Positions 48,000 to 58,326 are shown, counted from the first letter of the stretch. The stretch is 64,000 nt of DNA from Paracoccaceae bacterium (GCA_002402045.2 NVUX02000108.1:38005-102004), one strand, 5' to 3'. The notes: generated by a model from the sequence alone, not told the origin. Made by a program: numbers and translations.

Positions 48000-48946
48000 C
48001 TGCCGAATTTAGCCAAACGGGCCGCCCGAAGCTGGGCAAAATCATCGCCCGCGTGGTAGCTTGAGCGTGTGAGCGGCGTTGACGAAACCATCAAGAACCC
48101 CTTGCCAAAAGCCGCGCTCTCATAGGTTTTAAACTCCTCTGGTGTCACAAACCGCATCACCGCGTGGTGCTTGGGCGTGGGCTGCAAATATTGCCCGATG
48201 GTTAAGAAATCCTCATCCGCCGCGCGCATGTCGTCCATCACTTGCTGCACGCCTTGTTTGTCTTCCCCAAGGCCCACCATAATACCCGATTTGGTAAACA
48301 TCGTCGGGTCCAGCTCCTTGACCCGTTGTAGCAGCCGCAGGCTGGCAAAATACCGCGCCCCAGGCCGCACCGTAGGGTAAAGCCCCGGCACGGTTTCAAG
48401 GTTGTGGTTGAACACATCGGGCTTGGCTTTCACAACGATTTCAAGCGCATCTGGCCCGCATTTAAGGAAATCTGGCGTAAGAACTTCAATGGTAGAACCG
48501 GGAGAGCGATGCCGAATGGCGCGAATGGTCTGTGCAATATGCTCGGCCCCGCCATCCTTCAAATCATCACGGTCCACCGAGGTTATCACCACATGCTTCA
48601 GGCCCAGTTTTTCAACGGCATCAGCCACACGGCCTGGCTCAAAAACGTCCAACGCATTTGGCTTGCCCGTGGCGATATTACAAAACGAGCATCCGCGCGT
48701 ACAAATATCACCCATAATCATCATGGTCGCATGGCCCTGAGACCAGCATTCGCCCACATTCGGGCAACCAGCCTCCGCACAAACCGTAGTAAGGTTGTTA
48801 TCTTTCAGTATCTTACGCGTTTCGCGATACCCCTCTGACGTGGGGGCCTTCACCCGTATCCAGCTCGGCTTACGCAAAATCGGCGTATCGGGCTTATGCG
48901 CCTTTTCAGGGTGGCGCTGGGATTTGTCGGTTAAATCTCGGCTCAT
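47996..48946 (-). CDS. lipA: Lipoyl synthase
   Basis: Radical SAM enzyme (316 residues) inserting two sulfurs into octanoyl groups on E2 and H proteins. It has both clusters: the auxiliary cluster cysteines in [12 protein letters not shown] and the SAM cluster in [13 protein letters not shown], plus the conserved C-terminal serine in RSSYHAG. Sulfur comes from the auxiliary cluster, so it depends on the Suf system encoded nearby. lpdA lies eight bases upstream on the same strand, so both serve lipoate-dependent dehydrogenases. Confidence 0.97.
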   Translation of the reverse strand: MSRDLTDKSQRHPEKAHKPDTPILRKPSWIRVKAPTSEGYRETRKILKDNNLTTVCAEAGCPNVGECWSQGHATMMIMGDICTRGCSFCNIATGKPNALDVFEPGRVADAVEKLGLKHVVITSVDRDDLKDGGAEHIAQTIRAIRHRSPGSTIEVLTPDFLKCGPDALEIVVKAKPDVFNHNLETVPGLYPTVRPGARYFASLRLLQRVKELDPTMFTKSGIMVGLGEDKQGVQQVMDDMRAADEDFLTIGQYLQPTPKHHAVMRFVTPEEFKTYESAAFGKGFLMVSSTPLTRSSYHAGDDFAQLRAARLAKFGS

Positions 48947-48954
48947 AATAACTC

Positions 48955-50331
48955 CTAAAAATGGATGGCGCGGCCATAGGCATCAAGCACGCTTTCATGC
49001 ATCATTTCACTCAGCGTCGGGTGCGGGAAAACGGTGTGAAACAGGTCTTCCTCAGTGGTTTCCAACTGGCGGCCAATTACATAGCCTTGAATGAGCTCGG
49101 TCACTTCAGCCCCAACCATATGCGCGCCTAAAAGCTCGCCGGTTTTGGCGTCAAAAATGGTTTTCACTAAGCCCTCGGCCTCGCCCAAAGCAATGGCTTT
49201 GCCGTTGCCCATAAACGGGAAACGGCCAACTTTAATGTCCAGCCCCGCCTCTTTTGCTTTGGCTTCTGTCATGCCTACGCTGGCAATTTGCGGCATGCAA
49301 TAGGTGCATCCCGCAATGCTTTCCGGCTTCACCGGATGCACATTTAAGCCCGCGATTTTTTCAGCCACCATCACGCCCTCATGGCTTGCTTTATGGGCGA
49401 GCCACGGTGCGCCGGCAATATCGCCAATCGCATAAATCCCGGGGATTTTGGTGGCGCAATATTCGTCCGTCACAATATGCGTGCGGTCAAGCTCCAGCCC
49501 CAAGGCTTCCAGCCCGAGCCCTTCGGTATTGCCGATAATCCCGACTGCCGAAATGACAGTGTCAAATTCCTCGGTAATGGTTTTGCCGCCGGTCTCGATA
49601 TGCGCCGTAACCTTACCGTTGCCACGATCCAGCTTTTTGACCATGGATTTCTCCATAATCTTGATGCCCTGCTTCAAAAATTGCTTCTTGGCAAACGCCG
49701 CAATTTCAGCGTCTTCTACCGGCAACACGCGGTCCATAACCTCAACCACGGTTGTATCAGCGCCAAGCGTATTGAAAAAGCTGGCGAACTCTATTCCGAT
49801 GGCGCCCGAGCCAATAACCAGCAGCTTTTTGGGCATGCGCACAGGGTCCAACGCGTGCCTATATGTCCAAACGAGATCGCCATCAGCCTCTAGCCCGGGC
49901 AGCTCACGCGCTCGTGCGCCCGTGGCGATGATGATGTTTTTACCGGTAAGCGTATCCTTACCAACCTTCACCTGCCCAGCAGCGGGAATGCTGGCCTCGC
50001 CCATAATCACATCAACTTTGTTCTTCTTAAGCAAGTGTTTAACACCCGCCGAAAGCTGAGACGCCACCCCGCGTGAACGCTTCACAACCGCCTTAATGTC
50101 ATAAGAAATCGCATCGGCTTTCAGGCCAAATTCCCCTGCCCGTTGCATAAGGTGAAACACCTCGGCCGAGCGCAAAAGCGCCTTTGTAGGAATGCAGCCC
50201 CAATTTAGACAAATACCACCCAAATGCTCCCGCTCAACAATGGCGACCTTTAGCCCAAGCTGCGCGCCACGAATGGCGGCGACATAGCCGCCCGGACCGG
50301 CGCCGATAATGATAAGATCATATGTTGGCAT
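48955..50331 (-). CDS. lpdA: Dihydrolipoyl dehydrogenase
   Basis: FAD-dependent E3 component of 2-oxoacid dehydrogenases or the glycine cleavage system, 458 residues. The FAD motif [19 protein letters not shown] opens the protein; the redox disulfide is in [15 protein letters not shown]; the NAD motif is [19 protein letters not shown]; the catalytic His-Glu pair is in [15 protein letters not shown]. It is the first gene of a two-gene unit with lipA; E1 and E2 genes are not in the window. Confidence 0.96.
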   Translation of the reverse strand: MPTYDLIIIGAGPGGYVAAIRGAQLGLKVAIVEREHLGGICLNWGCIPTKALLRSAEVFHLMQRAGEFGLKADAISYDIKAVVKRSRGVASQLSAGVKHLLKKNKVDVIMGEASIPAAGQVKVGKDTLTGKNIIIATGARARELPGLEADGDLVWTYRHALDPVRMPKKLLVIGSGAIGIEFASFFNTLGADTTVVEVMDRVLPVEDAEIAAFAKKQFLKQGIKIMEKSMVKKLDRGNGKVTAHIETGGKTITEEFDTVISAVGIIGNTEGLGLEALGLELDRTHIVTDEYCATKIPGIYAIGDIAGAPWLAHKASHEGVMVAEKIAGLNVHPVKPESIAGCTYCMPQIASVGMTEAKAKEAGLDIKVGRFPFMGNGKAIALGEAEGLVKTIFDAKTGELLGAHMVGAEVTELIQGYVIGRQLETTEEDLFHTVFPHPTLSEMMHESVLDAYGRAIHF

Positions 50332-50552
50332 GGAAATTCCTTTCTAAGCTATTTGGCTGCGACAATAACGCACCATGCGCCATGTGCAAGGGGGCGAAGT
50401 GCATGACGGCTATGCACGAAAGGAAAAATTTGGCCCGCTGGAAGCATACGCGCACAGCGGCCATTTCCAGCCGTGTTACCCTCCGTCAGAATTGCTTTTG
50501 CTGCGCAAAAACACTCCTAACGTTTGGGCCTTGGCCTCGTCCCTCGGCGGTC
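50332..50552. other. Intergenic region between lpdA and sufS
   Basis: 221 bases without a convincing gene; the plus-strand open frame through it runs antisense into sufS and looks random. It must hold the lpdA promoter and the end of the suf transcript, but I see no good terminator. A perfect inverted repeat GTGCAT-N7-ATGCAC is at 50399-50417, a possible operator. Confidence 0.5.
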
Positions 50553-51773
50553 TTAGCCGAAAAGCTCATGGCAAAGCTCAAGCGCTTCAATCAGTTTATC
50601 AACCTCTTGCGTGGTATTATAAAGCCCAAAGCTGGCACGGCAGGTTGCCGATACACCTAAATGCTGCATGAGCGGCTGGGCGCAGTGGTGGCCTGCTCGC
50701 ACCGCAATGCCTTTTTGGTCTACAATCGTTGATATATCGTGTGGATGCGCTCCGCCCGCCATGGTGAAGCTAAAAATCGCACCTTTGTTGGGGGCGTCAC
50801 CTTGCACATTAAGCCAATTCAAGCCGCCAAACTTTTCGCGGGCATAATCCCGCAAACTGGCCTCATGGGTGGCGATACTATCCATCCCGAGATCCATCAT
50901 ATAATCAAGCGCAACGCCAAAGCCGATCATTTGCACAATGCCGGGGGTGCCGGCTTCGAATTTGTGCGGCGGCACATTATAACTCACGGCATCCTGTGTC
51001 ACTTCGGCGATCATATCGCCGCCGCCCATAAAGGGCCGCATCTCGGCCATCCGCTCTTTACGGATGAAAATGGCACCCGATGCGGTGGGGCCATATAGTT
51101 TGTGGCCGGTAATCGCATAAAAATCACAGCCGATATCCGTGACATCAACAGGCATATGCACCGTGGCCTGTGAGCCGTCAATGCAGGTCGCAATCCCGCG
51201 CGCGCGCGCCTCAGTGCAGATGGTTTTCACATCAACCACTGTGCCCAACACGTTAGACATATGGGTGATGGCAATGAGGCGTGTTTTGCTCGTAATAGCC
51301 TCAATCACACGCTCGGCACTTAGTGATCCATCCGCTGCCGGTTCAACCCATTTCAGCACCACACCGTAGCGTTCGCGCAAAAAGTGCCAAGGCACAATAT
51401 TGGCATGATGCTCCATCACTGAGAGCAGGATCTCGTCTCCCGCTTTCAGGTTTTCCACACCCCAGCCATAAGAAACAAGGTTGAGTCCATGGGTCGAGCC
51501 GGTGGTAAACAGCACTTCCGCCTCGGATGGAGCATTTAGAAAGCGGCGGATGGTCCCGCGCACGGCTTCATATTTATCTGTGGCAAGGTTGCTTAAAAAA
51601 TGAAGCCCGCGATGCACATTGGCATATTCGTCGGCATAGCCGCGTGTAACCGCATCAATAACCACCTGTGGTTTTTGTGACGAGGCGCCATTATCAAGAT
51701 AAACCAGAGGCTTACCGTTAACCGAGCGCGCCAGAATAGGGAAATCCTTGCGGATTTCGTTTACATCATACAT
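50553..51773 (-). CDS. sufS: SufS-type cysteine desulfurase
   Basis: PLP enzyme (406 residues) that takes sulfur from cysteine for Fe-S assembly. It opens with YDVNEIRKDFPILARSVNGK and YLDNGASSQKP; the PLP lysine is in YAITGHKLYGP; the active-site Cys lies in the short C-terminal loop near LGVSATCRASFG, with RAGHHCAQP before it, as in SufS/CsdA. Start is ATG 51773. It is the last gene of the suf cluster, following the YIP1-like genes. Confidence 0.95.
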   Translation of the reverse strand: MYDVNEIRKDFPILARSVNGKPLVYLDNGASSQKPQVVIDAVTRGYADEYANVHRGLHFLSNLATDKYEAVRGTIRRFLNAPSEAEVLFTTGSTHGLNLVSYGWGVENLKAGDEILLSVMEHHANIVPWHFLRERYGVVLKWVEPAADGSLSAERVIEAITSKTRLIAITHMSNVLGTVVDVKTICTEARARGIATCIDGSQATVHMPVDVTDIGCDFYAITGHKLYGPTASGAIFIRKERMAEMRPFMGGGDMIAEVTQDAVSYNVPPHKFEAGTPGIVQMIGFGVALDYMMDLGMDSIATHEASLRDYAREKFGGLNWLNVQGDAPNKGAIFSFTMAGGAHPHDISTIVDQKGIAVRAGHHCAQPLMQHLGVSATCRASFGLYNTTQEVDKLIEALELCHELFG

Positions 51774-51785
51774 GAGCAAAGGCCC

Positions 51786-52487
51786 TTAAATAATCCCGTT
51801 TGCTCTCATATATAGGGCGACGAACCACAATACCATGGCCACAAGGGTCATCCCTGCAAAAACTGGGAAAACTTGCTTGGTATGATGCGCTTCCGCCACA
51901 CCAGCCGAAATGAAGTATACAAACGGAATTAGGCTCATCCAGTATGGAGCTTGTGAAATGAAGGCATCTTGTAAAAAAGGAAACTGTGTTTCGAGCGACG
52001 CAAAAATTACAGTTACAAGCGCAAAAAACAGGCCAAACGGCGCGGCCACAAAACTGCCCCAAAAAACCCCCGCTCGCGTGGATTTCCAGCTCCCCTTACC
52101 GCCAAACATTCTCATACCCATCCCAATGGCAAGCGAGAACACATAAACCGCCGCCGTGCGGGCAAAAAGCGCAACGATCAGCCAAATTCCAATTTCCGCT
52201 GGCAGCATACTTTTGGCGCTGAGCGTAGGGGCGACCACAGCTTTAAGCGCCCATGACAGGAAGAACACCATGTCTGAAAGAAGAATGTAAAACAGCAATC
52301 GCCCTTCGGAAGGCTTTTCGTCGATCAATCTTCGGGTGGAGGCGCGCATATCTTTCCACGCATCCAAAACCCGCATCGCAAGGCCGTTATGCTCTGTTTG
52401 ATAGGTGCCAACACCGGTCGAAAACTGGTCTTCATTTTGCGATTCAAGCGGTGCGCCCACTTTTGATTCTGCTGAACTCATGGTCAT
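51786..52487 (-). CDS. YIP1-like membrane protein in the suf operon (1)
   Basis: 233 residues. The first 70 residues are cytoplasmic and polar; five hydrophobic segments follow. The WKDMRASTRRLIDEKPSEGRLLFYILLSDM segment, repeated in pattern by the upstream neighbour, together with the five-helix body, points to the YIP1/Yip-like family. Function in bacteria is unknown. Start could be ATG 52487 or 52481. The gene lies between the second YIP1-like gene and sufS, same strand. Confidence 0.65.
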   Translation of the reverse strand: MTMSSAESKVGAPLESQNEDQFSTGVGTYQTEHNGLAMRVLDAWKDMRASTRRLIDEKPSEGRLLFYILLSDMVFFLSWALKAVVAPTLSAKSMLPAEIGIWLIVALFARTAAVYVFSLAIGMGMRMFGGKGSWKSTRAGVFWGSFVAAPFGLFFALVTVIFASLETQFPFLQDAFISQAPYWMSLIPFVYFISAGVAEAHHTKQVFPVFAGMTLVAMVLWFVALYMRANGII

Positions 52488-52510
52488 TTGCTACGTCTCG
52501 TTATTCGTTA

Positions 52511-53077
52511 TTAAAAAATGAATACTCTAAACGCAATCGTTACACAAAAAACTGTCATGATGATGGCTAAGGTTGTCAGGTATGGTGACTTAAACCCCTC
52601 AGCTACGCTTAGACAGGCACCCCATACAAAGGCAAATAGTAAAAACATTACAATAGGTAATGCTGTAGACAACCATAGCACAGGAATCGCCGATTGCAAT
52701 ATAGTTGATAGAAGTGAAAGTGGAGAAATGACTAATAGTGTCCAGAAAAGCGCTAAACGGGAAGAATACCCATTACCAGAACCACCAAATACTTTGGACA
52801 TTATCCGCGATACTGAGGCCACGCCATAAAACAACAAGGGAGCAAAGAAAAACGAGGCCACAAGGTTGGTTACGAAAATAGCGCTACCGCTGACTTCACT
52901 CGTTGCTTGCCCGGCGGAAGAGATCAGCAAATTCGGGATGCGCGCCACGAAAAACAACAAAATGGCAACAACAAGGTAAATTAGCAGTCGCTCTTCGCCC
53001 GGATGCGCCTCCAAGCGCCGGCGCATAGAGGCGCGCGGGCCTCGGTAGGCCCTAAGAATTTCGCCGGCTATACTCAC
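52511..53077 (-). CDS. YIP1-like membrane protein in the suf operon (2)
   Basis: 188 residues with five helices, paralogous to its neighbour: the soluble start RAYRGPRASMRRRLEAHPGEERLLIYLV matches the neighbour's RAST/EGRLL region, and the helix order is the same. It starts with GTG 53077, whose last bases overlap the sufD TGA (GTGA), so it is translationally coupled to sufD. Base composition is more AT-rich than in the flanking suf genes. A role in Fe-S assembly is suggested only by position. Confidence 0.65.
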   Translation of the reverse strand: MSIAGEILRAYRGPRASMRRRLEAHPGEERLLIYLVVAILLFFVARIPNLLISSAGQATSEVSGSAIFVTNLVASFFFAPLLFYGVASVSRIMSKVFGGSGNGYSSRLALFWTLLVISPLSLLSTILQSAIPVLWLSTALPIVMFLLFAFVWGACLSVAEGFKSPYLTTLAIIMTVFCVTIAFRVFIF

Positions 53078-54360
53078 CCTTTATGCCGCTCGGCCCAGCC
53101 CAATAGGCGCGCTCGAATATCCTCCGCAAGCGCCTCATTTTCGATTTCCTGAATGGCTTCATCCAAAAACGCGACAATCATCATATTTTGCGCCTCAGCC
53201 CGCGGAATCCCGCGCGACATCAAGTAAAACAGCGAGTTTTCATCCACAGCACCACAGGTCGAGCCATGCGAACACGCCACATCATCGGCATAAATCTCAA
53301 GCTCGGGTTTCGCCAGAAAGTTGCTATCATCATCAAGCAGCAGCGCTTGGCTAATCTGGTAACCATCAGTTTTCTGCGCGCCAGTTTTCACAAGGATCTT
53401 CCCCTGAAACACGCCCGTAGCGCCATTTTTCAGCACCTTCTTAAACACCTGACGGCTCTCGCAATTCACCGCGTCATGCGTGATGAAAATGGTATCATCA
53501 TGCAGAAAATCTCCGTCACCCAAGCACGCCCCTGCAACAGATGCCTTGGTGTTACCACCGACAATATCAATCACAACATCGTTGCGGGTGAGCCTACCGT
53601 TTACCGTCAGCGTAAAGCTCTTGAAATGGCTCTCCGCACCAAGGCGCGCAAAAATATGGGTCATGGCGAGGCGCGTATGGTCTCGCCCCTGCGCGCGCAA
53701 ATGGTGAAATGAACCGCCATCGGCCACGTCCACTTCCATAACGGTATTCAGTCGCGAAGCCCCCGCTCCATTTTCCAAAATGCTAAGGTCCGCGCCGCTT
53801 TCCACCCGAATAACGTGGTGAATAAGCGCGTCCGAAGTTGTGTTCTCACGGCAATACCGCAGCGCAACCGGCTTAGAAACCTTCCCCGTAGCCCGAATAA
53901 CCACACCCTGCCCCGCCAACGCAGTATTTAGCGCCGCAAATGGCCGGTTCACTGGCGATTGGCCGTTGGTTTCCAAAACACCAAATACATCAGACGCCCA
54001 GTGGATATCCGCGCTCAAAGCGTCCTCAAGCGTAGAAATCTCAAGGCCTTCCCCGCTCAAATCATCAGAAAGCTCCGGCGAATAAACCCCGTCCACAAAC
54101 GTAATCAGCAGCTTTTCAACCCCGTCAAAAACCGGGACCTCCTCAAGCTGCAAAATCTCTACATCAGGCGTTTCAAACGCATTCAGCGAAGTCGGATTGG
54201 TATAGCGCCAATACTCGTCCCGCCGCCCAGCCGCGCCCATTCCCAAGGTCCGCTCTCGCGCCGCGTGGCGCGTGCGTTCCGCCCAGTCCGACCCTTTGCG
54301 CGGCGCGTTATGGCGCGCCAGCAGGGCCTCGGTGGGGTTATCGAACTTCGCTTCGCCCAT
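53074..54360 (-). CDS. sufD: Fe-S assembly protein SufD
   Basis: Beta-helix partner of SufB in the SufBC2D scaffold complex, 428 residues. The C-terminal core is canonical: CLGDGDFLHDDTIFITHDA, FQGKILVKTGAQKTDGYQ, and DVACSHGSTCGAVDENSLFY with the conserved His. The N-terminal helical domain is variable, as usual. It overlaps the sufC stop by one base (TAATG) and the YIP1-like gene start. Confidence 0.96.
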   Translation of the reverse strand: MGEAKFDNPTEALLARHNAPRKGSDWAERTRHAARERTLGMGAAGRRDEYWRYTNPTSLNAFETPDVEILQLEEVPVFDGVEKLLITFVDGVYSPELSDDLSGEGLEISTLEDALSADIHWASDVFGVLETNGQSPVNRPFAALNTALAGQGVVIRATGKVSKPVALRYCRENTTSDALIHHVIRVESGADLSILENGAGASRLNTVMEVDVADGGSFHHLRAQGRDHTRLAMTHIFARLGAESHFKSFTLTVNGRLTRNDVVIDIVGGNTKASVAGACLGDGDFLHDDTIFITHDAVNCESRQVFKKVLKNGATGVFQGKILVKTGAQKTDGYQISQALLLDDDSNFLAKPELEIYADDVACSHGSTCGAVDENSLFYLMSRGIPRAEAQNMMIVAFLDEAIQEIENEALAEDIRARLLGWAERHKG

Positions 54361-55115
54361 TACGCAACCTCGTTCAACAGGTCAGCATAGCCGTTGTTTT
54401 CAACTTCCAACGCCAGCTCAGGCCCGCCGGTTTTAATAATCTTGCCGTCGGCCATAATGTGCACAAAATCAGGCTTAATATGGTCCAGCAAGCGCTGGTA
54501 GTGCGTGATCACAAGGAAAGACCGCTCGCCATCGCGCAGCGCATTCACGCCCTCGGCCACCAGCTTCATCGCATCCACATCAAGGCCGGAATCCGTCTCG
54601 TCCAAAATGCACATCTTTGGCTCCAGCATTGCCATTTGCAGAATTTCATTGCGCTTTTTCTCACCGCCCGAAAAGCCCACATTTACAGGGCGCCTCAGCA
54701 TATCCGCATCAATCTTCAGGCTTTTCGCCTTTTCCCGCACGATCTTCAGGAATTGCGCCGCATTCAGCTCTTCTTCGCCGCGCATTTTGCGCTGTGCGTT
54801 CACTGCCGTGCGCAAAAACGTCATGTTACCCACGCCCGGAATTTCTACCGGATACTGAAACGCCAAAAATAGCCCTGCCGCTGCGCGCTCGTCCGGCTCC
54901 ATGTCAAGCAAGTTTGCGCCATTCAGCAGCACCTCGCCCTCATCCACCACATAGCCACCTTTGCCAGCCGCCACGTAGCTCATCGTCGATTTTCCAGAGC
55001 CATTCGGCCCCATAATCGCATGCACTTCCCCCGCGCCAATGCTCAGGTTCATCCCCTTCAGTATCTGCTTATCTTCATCCGCCAATGAGGCTTTCAGGTT
55101 CTTAATCTCAAACAT
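54360..55115 (-). CDS. sufC: Fe-S assembly ATPase SufC
   Basis: ABC-type ATPase of 251 residues driving the SufBCD scaffold. Walker A GPNGSGKSTMSYVAAG, signature GFSGGEKKRNEILQMA, Walker B MCILDETDSGLDVDAM and the switch His in LVITHYQRLLD are all present. It lies between sufB (38-base gap) and sufD. Confidence 0.98.
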   Translation of the reverse strand: MFEIKNLKASLADEDKQILKGMNLSIGAGEVHAIMGPNGSGKSTMSYVAAGKGGYVVDEGEVLLNGANLLDMEPDERAAAGLFLAFQYPVEIPGVGNMTFLRTAVNAQRKMRGEEELNAAQFLKIVREKAKSLKIDADMLRRPVNVGFSGGEKKRNEILQMAMLEPKMCILDETDSGLDVDAMKLVAEGVNALRDGERSFLVITHYQRLLDHIKPDFVHIMADGKIIKTGGPELALEVENNGYADLLNEVA

Positions 55116-55152
55116 AATTCTTTTCCTTTGTCTGGCCTATTGGCCCAAAATT

Positions 55153-56661
55153 TTAGCCAACTGAGCCTTCAAGCGAAATCGCCACGAGCTTCTGCGCTTC
55201 CATCGCAAATTCCATCGGCAAGGATTGCAGCACTTCCTTGGCAAAGCCGTTCACAATCAGCGCCACGGCCTCTTCCTCGGTCATACCGCGCTGGCGGCAA
55301 TAAAACAGCTGCTCTTCATCCACTTTACTCGTGGTAGCTTCGTGCTCTATCCGGCTGGAATTGTTGCGACATTCCATATAAGGCACCGTGTGCGCCCCAC
55401 ATTGATCGCCAATCAGCAGACTGTCACACTGGGTGTAATTCCGGCTGCCCGTGGCCTTCGGGTGAATTGAAACCAGCCCGCGATAGGTGTTTTGCGCCTT
55501 GCCCGCCGAAATGCCCTTAGACACGATCCGCGACTTGGTGCGCTTGCCCAAATGGATCATCTTGGTGCCGGTATCGGCCTGCTGCATGTTGTTCGTAATC
55601 GCGATTGAGTAAAACTCGCCTTGGCTGTCATCGCCCCTTAAAATGCAGCTCGGGTATTTCCACGTAACAGCAGAGCCGGTTTCCACCTGCGTCCACATTA
55701 CCTTCGCCCGATCACCCCGGCAATCAGCGCGCTTGGTCACGAAATTATAAATCCCGCCCACGCCGTTTTCATCGCCCGGATACCAGTTTTGCACGGTCGA
55801 ATACTTGATATCCGCGTCTTCCTGAATAATCAGCTCCACCACCGCCGCGTGCAGCTGGTTTTCGTCGCGCATCGGGGCCGTACAGCCCTCAAGGTAGCTC
55901 ACTTTCGCGCCTTTTTCGGCGATAATCAGCGTGCGCTCAAACTGGCCGGTATTCTCGGCGTTAATCCGGAAATACGTGGAAAGCTCCATCGGGCATTTCA
56001 CGCCCTCAGGGATGTAAACAAACGAGCCATCCGAGAAAACAGCGCTGTTGAGCGTGGCATAATAGTTGTCGGTCGGCGGCACCACCGTGCCAATGTATTT
56101 CTTAACCAGCTCAGGGTGGTCCTTAATCGCTTCCGACATTGAGCAGAAAATCACACCCGCTTCCGCCAGCTCTTTCTGAAAAGTCGTGCCCACAGACACA
56201 CTGTCAAATACCGCATCCACCGCAACTTTGCGGCCCTCCTCGGCCCCCTCAACGCCAGCAAGCAAGGCTTGCTCCGCCAATGGAATGCCTAGCTTTTTGT
56301 ATGTTTCCAGCAGTTTCGGGTCCACATCGTCCAAGCTTTTGGGTTTTTCAATCATGCTTTTCGGGCGGGCATAATAGTAGATGTCCTGAAAATCAATTTC
56401 AGGATAATTCACCATTGCCCACTTTGGCTCGGTCATCTTTTCCCAGCGCCGAAAGGCCGACAGGCGCCATTCCAGCATCCATTCCGGCTCGTCATTCTTG
56501 GACGAGATCAGCCGCACAATATCTTCATTTACGCCCTTGGGCGCATATTCCATCTCGATATCGGTCGCGAAGCCATATTTATACTTCTCGCCAACGGTTT
56601 TCACCGCATCAACGGTTTCCGCGTCAACGCCATCTTTCGCAATGCTTTCCTGTGTAGACAT
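55153..56661 (-). CDS. sufB: Fe-S cluster scaffold protein SufB
   Basis: Scaffold on which Suf clusters are built, 502 residues. [41 protein letters not shown], and the C-terminal [20 protein letters not shown] with the key cysteine are canonical. It is followed by sufC and lies two bases after the IscS-type desulfurase gene, consistent with a single transcript. Confidence 0.98.
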   Translation of the reverse strand: MSTQESIAKDGVDAETVDAVKTVGEKYKYGFATDIEMEYAPKGVNEDIVRLISSKNDEPEWMLEWRLSAFRRWEKMTEPKWAMVNYPEIDFQDIYYYARPKSMIEKPKSLDDVDPKLLETYKKLGIPLAEQALLAGVEGAEEGRKVAVDAVFDSVSVGTTFQKELAEAGVIFCSMSEAIKDHPELVKKYIGTVVPPTDNYYATLNSAVFSDGSFVYIPEGVKCPMELSTYFRINAENTGQFERTLIIAEKGAKVSYLEGCTAPMRDENQLHAAVVELIIQEDADIKYSTVQNWYPGDENGVGGIYNFVTKRADCRGDRAKVMWTQVETGSAVTWKYPSCILRGDDSQGEFYSIAITNNMQQADTGTKMIHLGKRTKSRIVSKGISAGKAQNTYRGLVSIHPKATGSRNYTQCDSLLIGDQCGAHTVPYMECRNNSSRIEHEATTSKVDEEQLFYCRQRGMTEEEAVALIVNGFAKEVLQSLPMEFAMEAQKLVAISLEGSVG

Positions 56662-56662
56662 C

Positions 56663-57682
56663 TTATTTCCCCTCTTGCCGCGCCTTAAAGCGCTTGTATT
56701 CTTTCAGCCACGCATCTGCGAAGCTGTCCAATTCTGCTGCCGATGTGCTCGGGCCAATGCTGACCCGTATCGCACTTCCGGCCGTTATCTCATCATATCC
56801 CATGGCCTTTAGCACCCGAGACGCCTTAACTTTACCGCTTGAGCAAGCTGATCCAGCTGACACCGCAAACCCCGCAAGGTCCATTTGCATCACCTGCGTT
56901 TCGGCCTTCCAGCCCTTTACCGCAAAATAGCTGGTGTTAGGCAACCTAGGCCCATCTTTACTAAATATGATCAGCTCTGGCACTTCGTTCAAGAGCCGCT
57001 CTTCAAATACATTACGGTTTTGCTCGACTATTTGCCAGACCCCATCTGCGAGTTCTTTCGCCGCAGCCTGTGCCGCAGCCCCCATGCCCGCAATACCAAT
57101 CACGTTTTCAGTGCCAGAGCGCCGGCCCATTTCCTGCCCGCCGCCCTTGATGGCGGCTTCAACTTCAATACCTTGCTTGAAAATCAGCGCGCCCACACCC
57201 TTTGGCCCGCCAAATTTATGTGACGAAATGATGGCACGTTCCACGCCAGACCACGCAAAGGCATAAGGGATTTTCCCAAAGGCTTGCACCGCATCGCAAA
57301 AGCCGGTTGCGGGCTCTACATCATAAATCTCACCAGTTTCATTGTTTGCCAGCTGCTGCGCAACGCTCTTAAGGGGCTGCGGCGTATCGCCCGTCCAAAC
57401 AGAGACGCAATTATGCTCCAGATCAGAACTGAAATAGTTTTGCCCCGCCAGCACCAGTGCTGCCGCCTCTGTTGCGGAGCTGGTAAACACGATATCAGCG
57501 CCCGAAGCCCCAACAGCTTCCGCCACCTGCCCCCGCGCTTTTTCCACGATCGACTTGGCCGCCCGCCCCTCGGCATGCACACTGGAAGGATTACCAAGGC
57601 AATCCATCGCGGCAATCATAGCCGCCCGCGCTTCCGGCCTCAAAGGAGCAGTGGCGTTCCAGTCTAGGTAGACCCGGCTCAT
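56663..57682 (-). CDS. IscS/NifS-type cysteine desulfurase
   Basis: Second cysteine desulfurase in the cluster, of the IscS/NifS branch (339 residues). It begins [19 protein letters not shown]; the PLP lysine is in [34 protein letters not shown] is conserved; the mobile-loop cysteine is in [17 protein letters not shown]. All catalytic residues are intact, and the length is shorter than IscS (about 400). It overlaps the iscR stop region by four bases and precedes sufB. Whether it feeds SufB or another pathway, such as tRNA thiolation, cannot be told. Confidence 0.92.
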   Translation of the reverse strand: MSRVYLDWNATAPLRPEARAAMIAAMDCLGNPSSVHAEGRAAKSIVEKARGQVAEAVGASGADIVFTSSATEAAALVLAGQNYFSSDLEHNCVSVWTGDTPQPLKSVAQQLANNETGEIYDVEPATGFCDAVQAFGKIPYAFAWSGVERAIISSHKFGGPKGVGALIFKQGIEVEAAIKGGGQEMGRRSGTENVIGIAGMGAAAQAAAKELADGVWQIVEQNRNVFEERLLNEVPELIIFSKDGPRLPNTSYFAVKGWKAETQVMQMDLAGFAVSAGSACSSGKVKASRVLKAMGYDEITAGSAIRVSIGPSTSAAELDSFADAWLKEYKRFKARQEGK

Positions 57683-58173
57683 GTATCGTTATTCTCAAGC
57701 GTATTTGCCTTAAAATCATCATCGACCACATCGAGAAAACTTGGCACAGCCGCGCACGGGGCCATGGCATCGCCCGCGATGTCACACAGGCGGGTTTGGT
57801 GCAAAAACACATATACATGCGCCGAAAGTTGCTCCCACAGCTTATCGGTTAGCACTTGCGCCGACGTGCCAGCCTGGGCACCAGAAACCCCAGCGCCCCG
57901 TGTCATCGCATCCATGTTTTCATCCACCGCGCCCAGAATTTCAGAAATCCGAATGCTTTCACATGTGCGTGCCAAACGGTAACCACCACCTGGCCCGCGC
58001 ACAGATTCCACAATGCCCGCCCGCCGCAGCTTCACAAAAAGCTGCTCAAGATAGGCCAGTGAAATATCCTGCCGCTCTGAAATTTCGGAAAGGGACACCA
58101 GCTCATCTTCGCCCGCATTGGCCAAATCGGTGAGCGCAATCATCGCATACCGGCCTTTTGTGCTGAGTTTCAT
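57679..58173 (-). CDS. iscR: Rrf2 family regulator, IscR-like
   Basis: First gene of the suf cluster, 164 residues from ATG 58173 (GGGAG upstream; the frame opens ten codons earlier). MKLSTKGRYAMIALTDLA and the winged-helix segment SLAYLEQLFVKLRRAGIVESVRGPGGGYRLAR are typical IscR. Cysteines are at 71, 130 and 140; the usual cluster between residues 92 and 104 is absent. In Rhodobacter sphaeroides an IscR of unusual ligation represses Fe-S genes under iron sufficiency. Probable target: its own promoter region. Confidence 0.9.
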   Translation of the reverse strand: MKLSTKGRYAMIALTDLANAGEDELVSLSEISERQDISLAYLEQLFVKLRRAGIVESVRGPGGGYRLARTCESIRISEILGAVDENMDAMTRGAGVSGAQAGTSAQVLTDKLWEQLSAHVYVFLHQTRLCDIAGDAMAPCAAVPSFLDVVDDDFKANTLENNDT

Positions 58174-58233
58174 GCCCATTCTCCCATGTCGCGGTTGACG
58201 CAAGCCCTGTTAAAACTTAACTACGCTTGAGAC

Positions 58234-58289
58234 GCGGGATATTCCCGCCTTACTTAATGCCTTTTAAAAAACCCGAGTTAAAAGGTCAA
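58234..58289 (-). promoter_or_regulatory. Promoter and palindrome of the iscR-suf operon
   Basis: Read on the minus strand, TTGACC (58289-58284) and TAAAAG (58266-58261) are 17 bases apart, a plausible sigma70 promoter. GCGGGA-TAT-TCCCGC (58234-58248) is a perfect inverted repeat just downstream, near the expected transcript start, a typical repressor position. It also lies in the divergent region of the hydrolase gene at 58327. Confidence 0.45.
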
Positions 58290-58326
58290 TCTTTTCTGCA
58301 CGGGTTAAACACGCGGAGAAACATAT

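Noticed and set aside
50375..50671. 98-codon plus-strand frame between lpdA and sufS
   Set aside because: Runs antisense into the sufS 3' end and shows no protein-like pattern or ribosome binding site.
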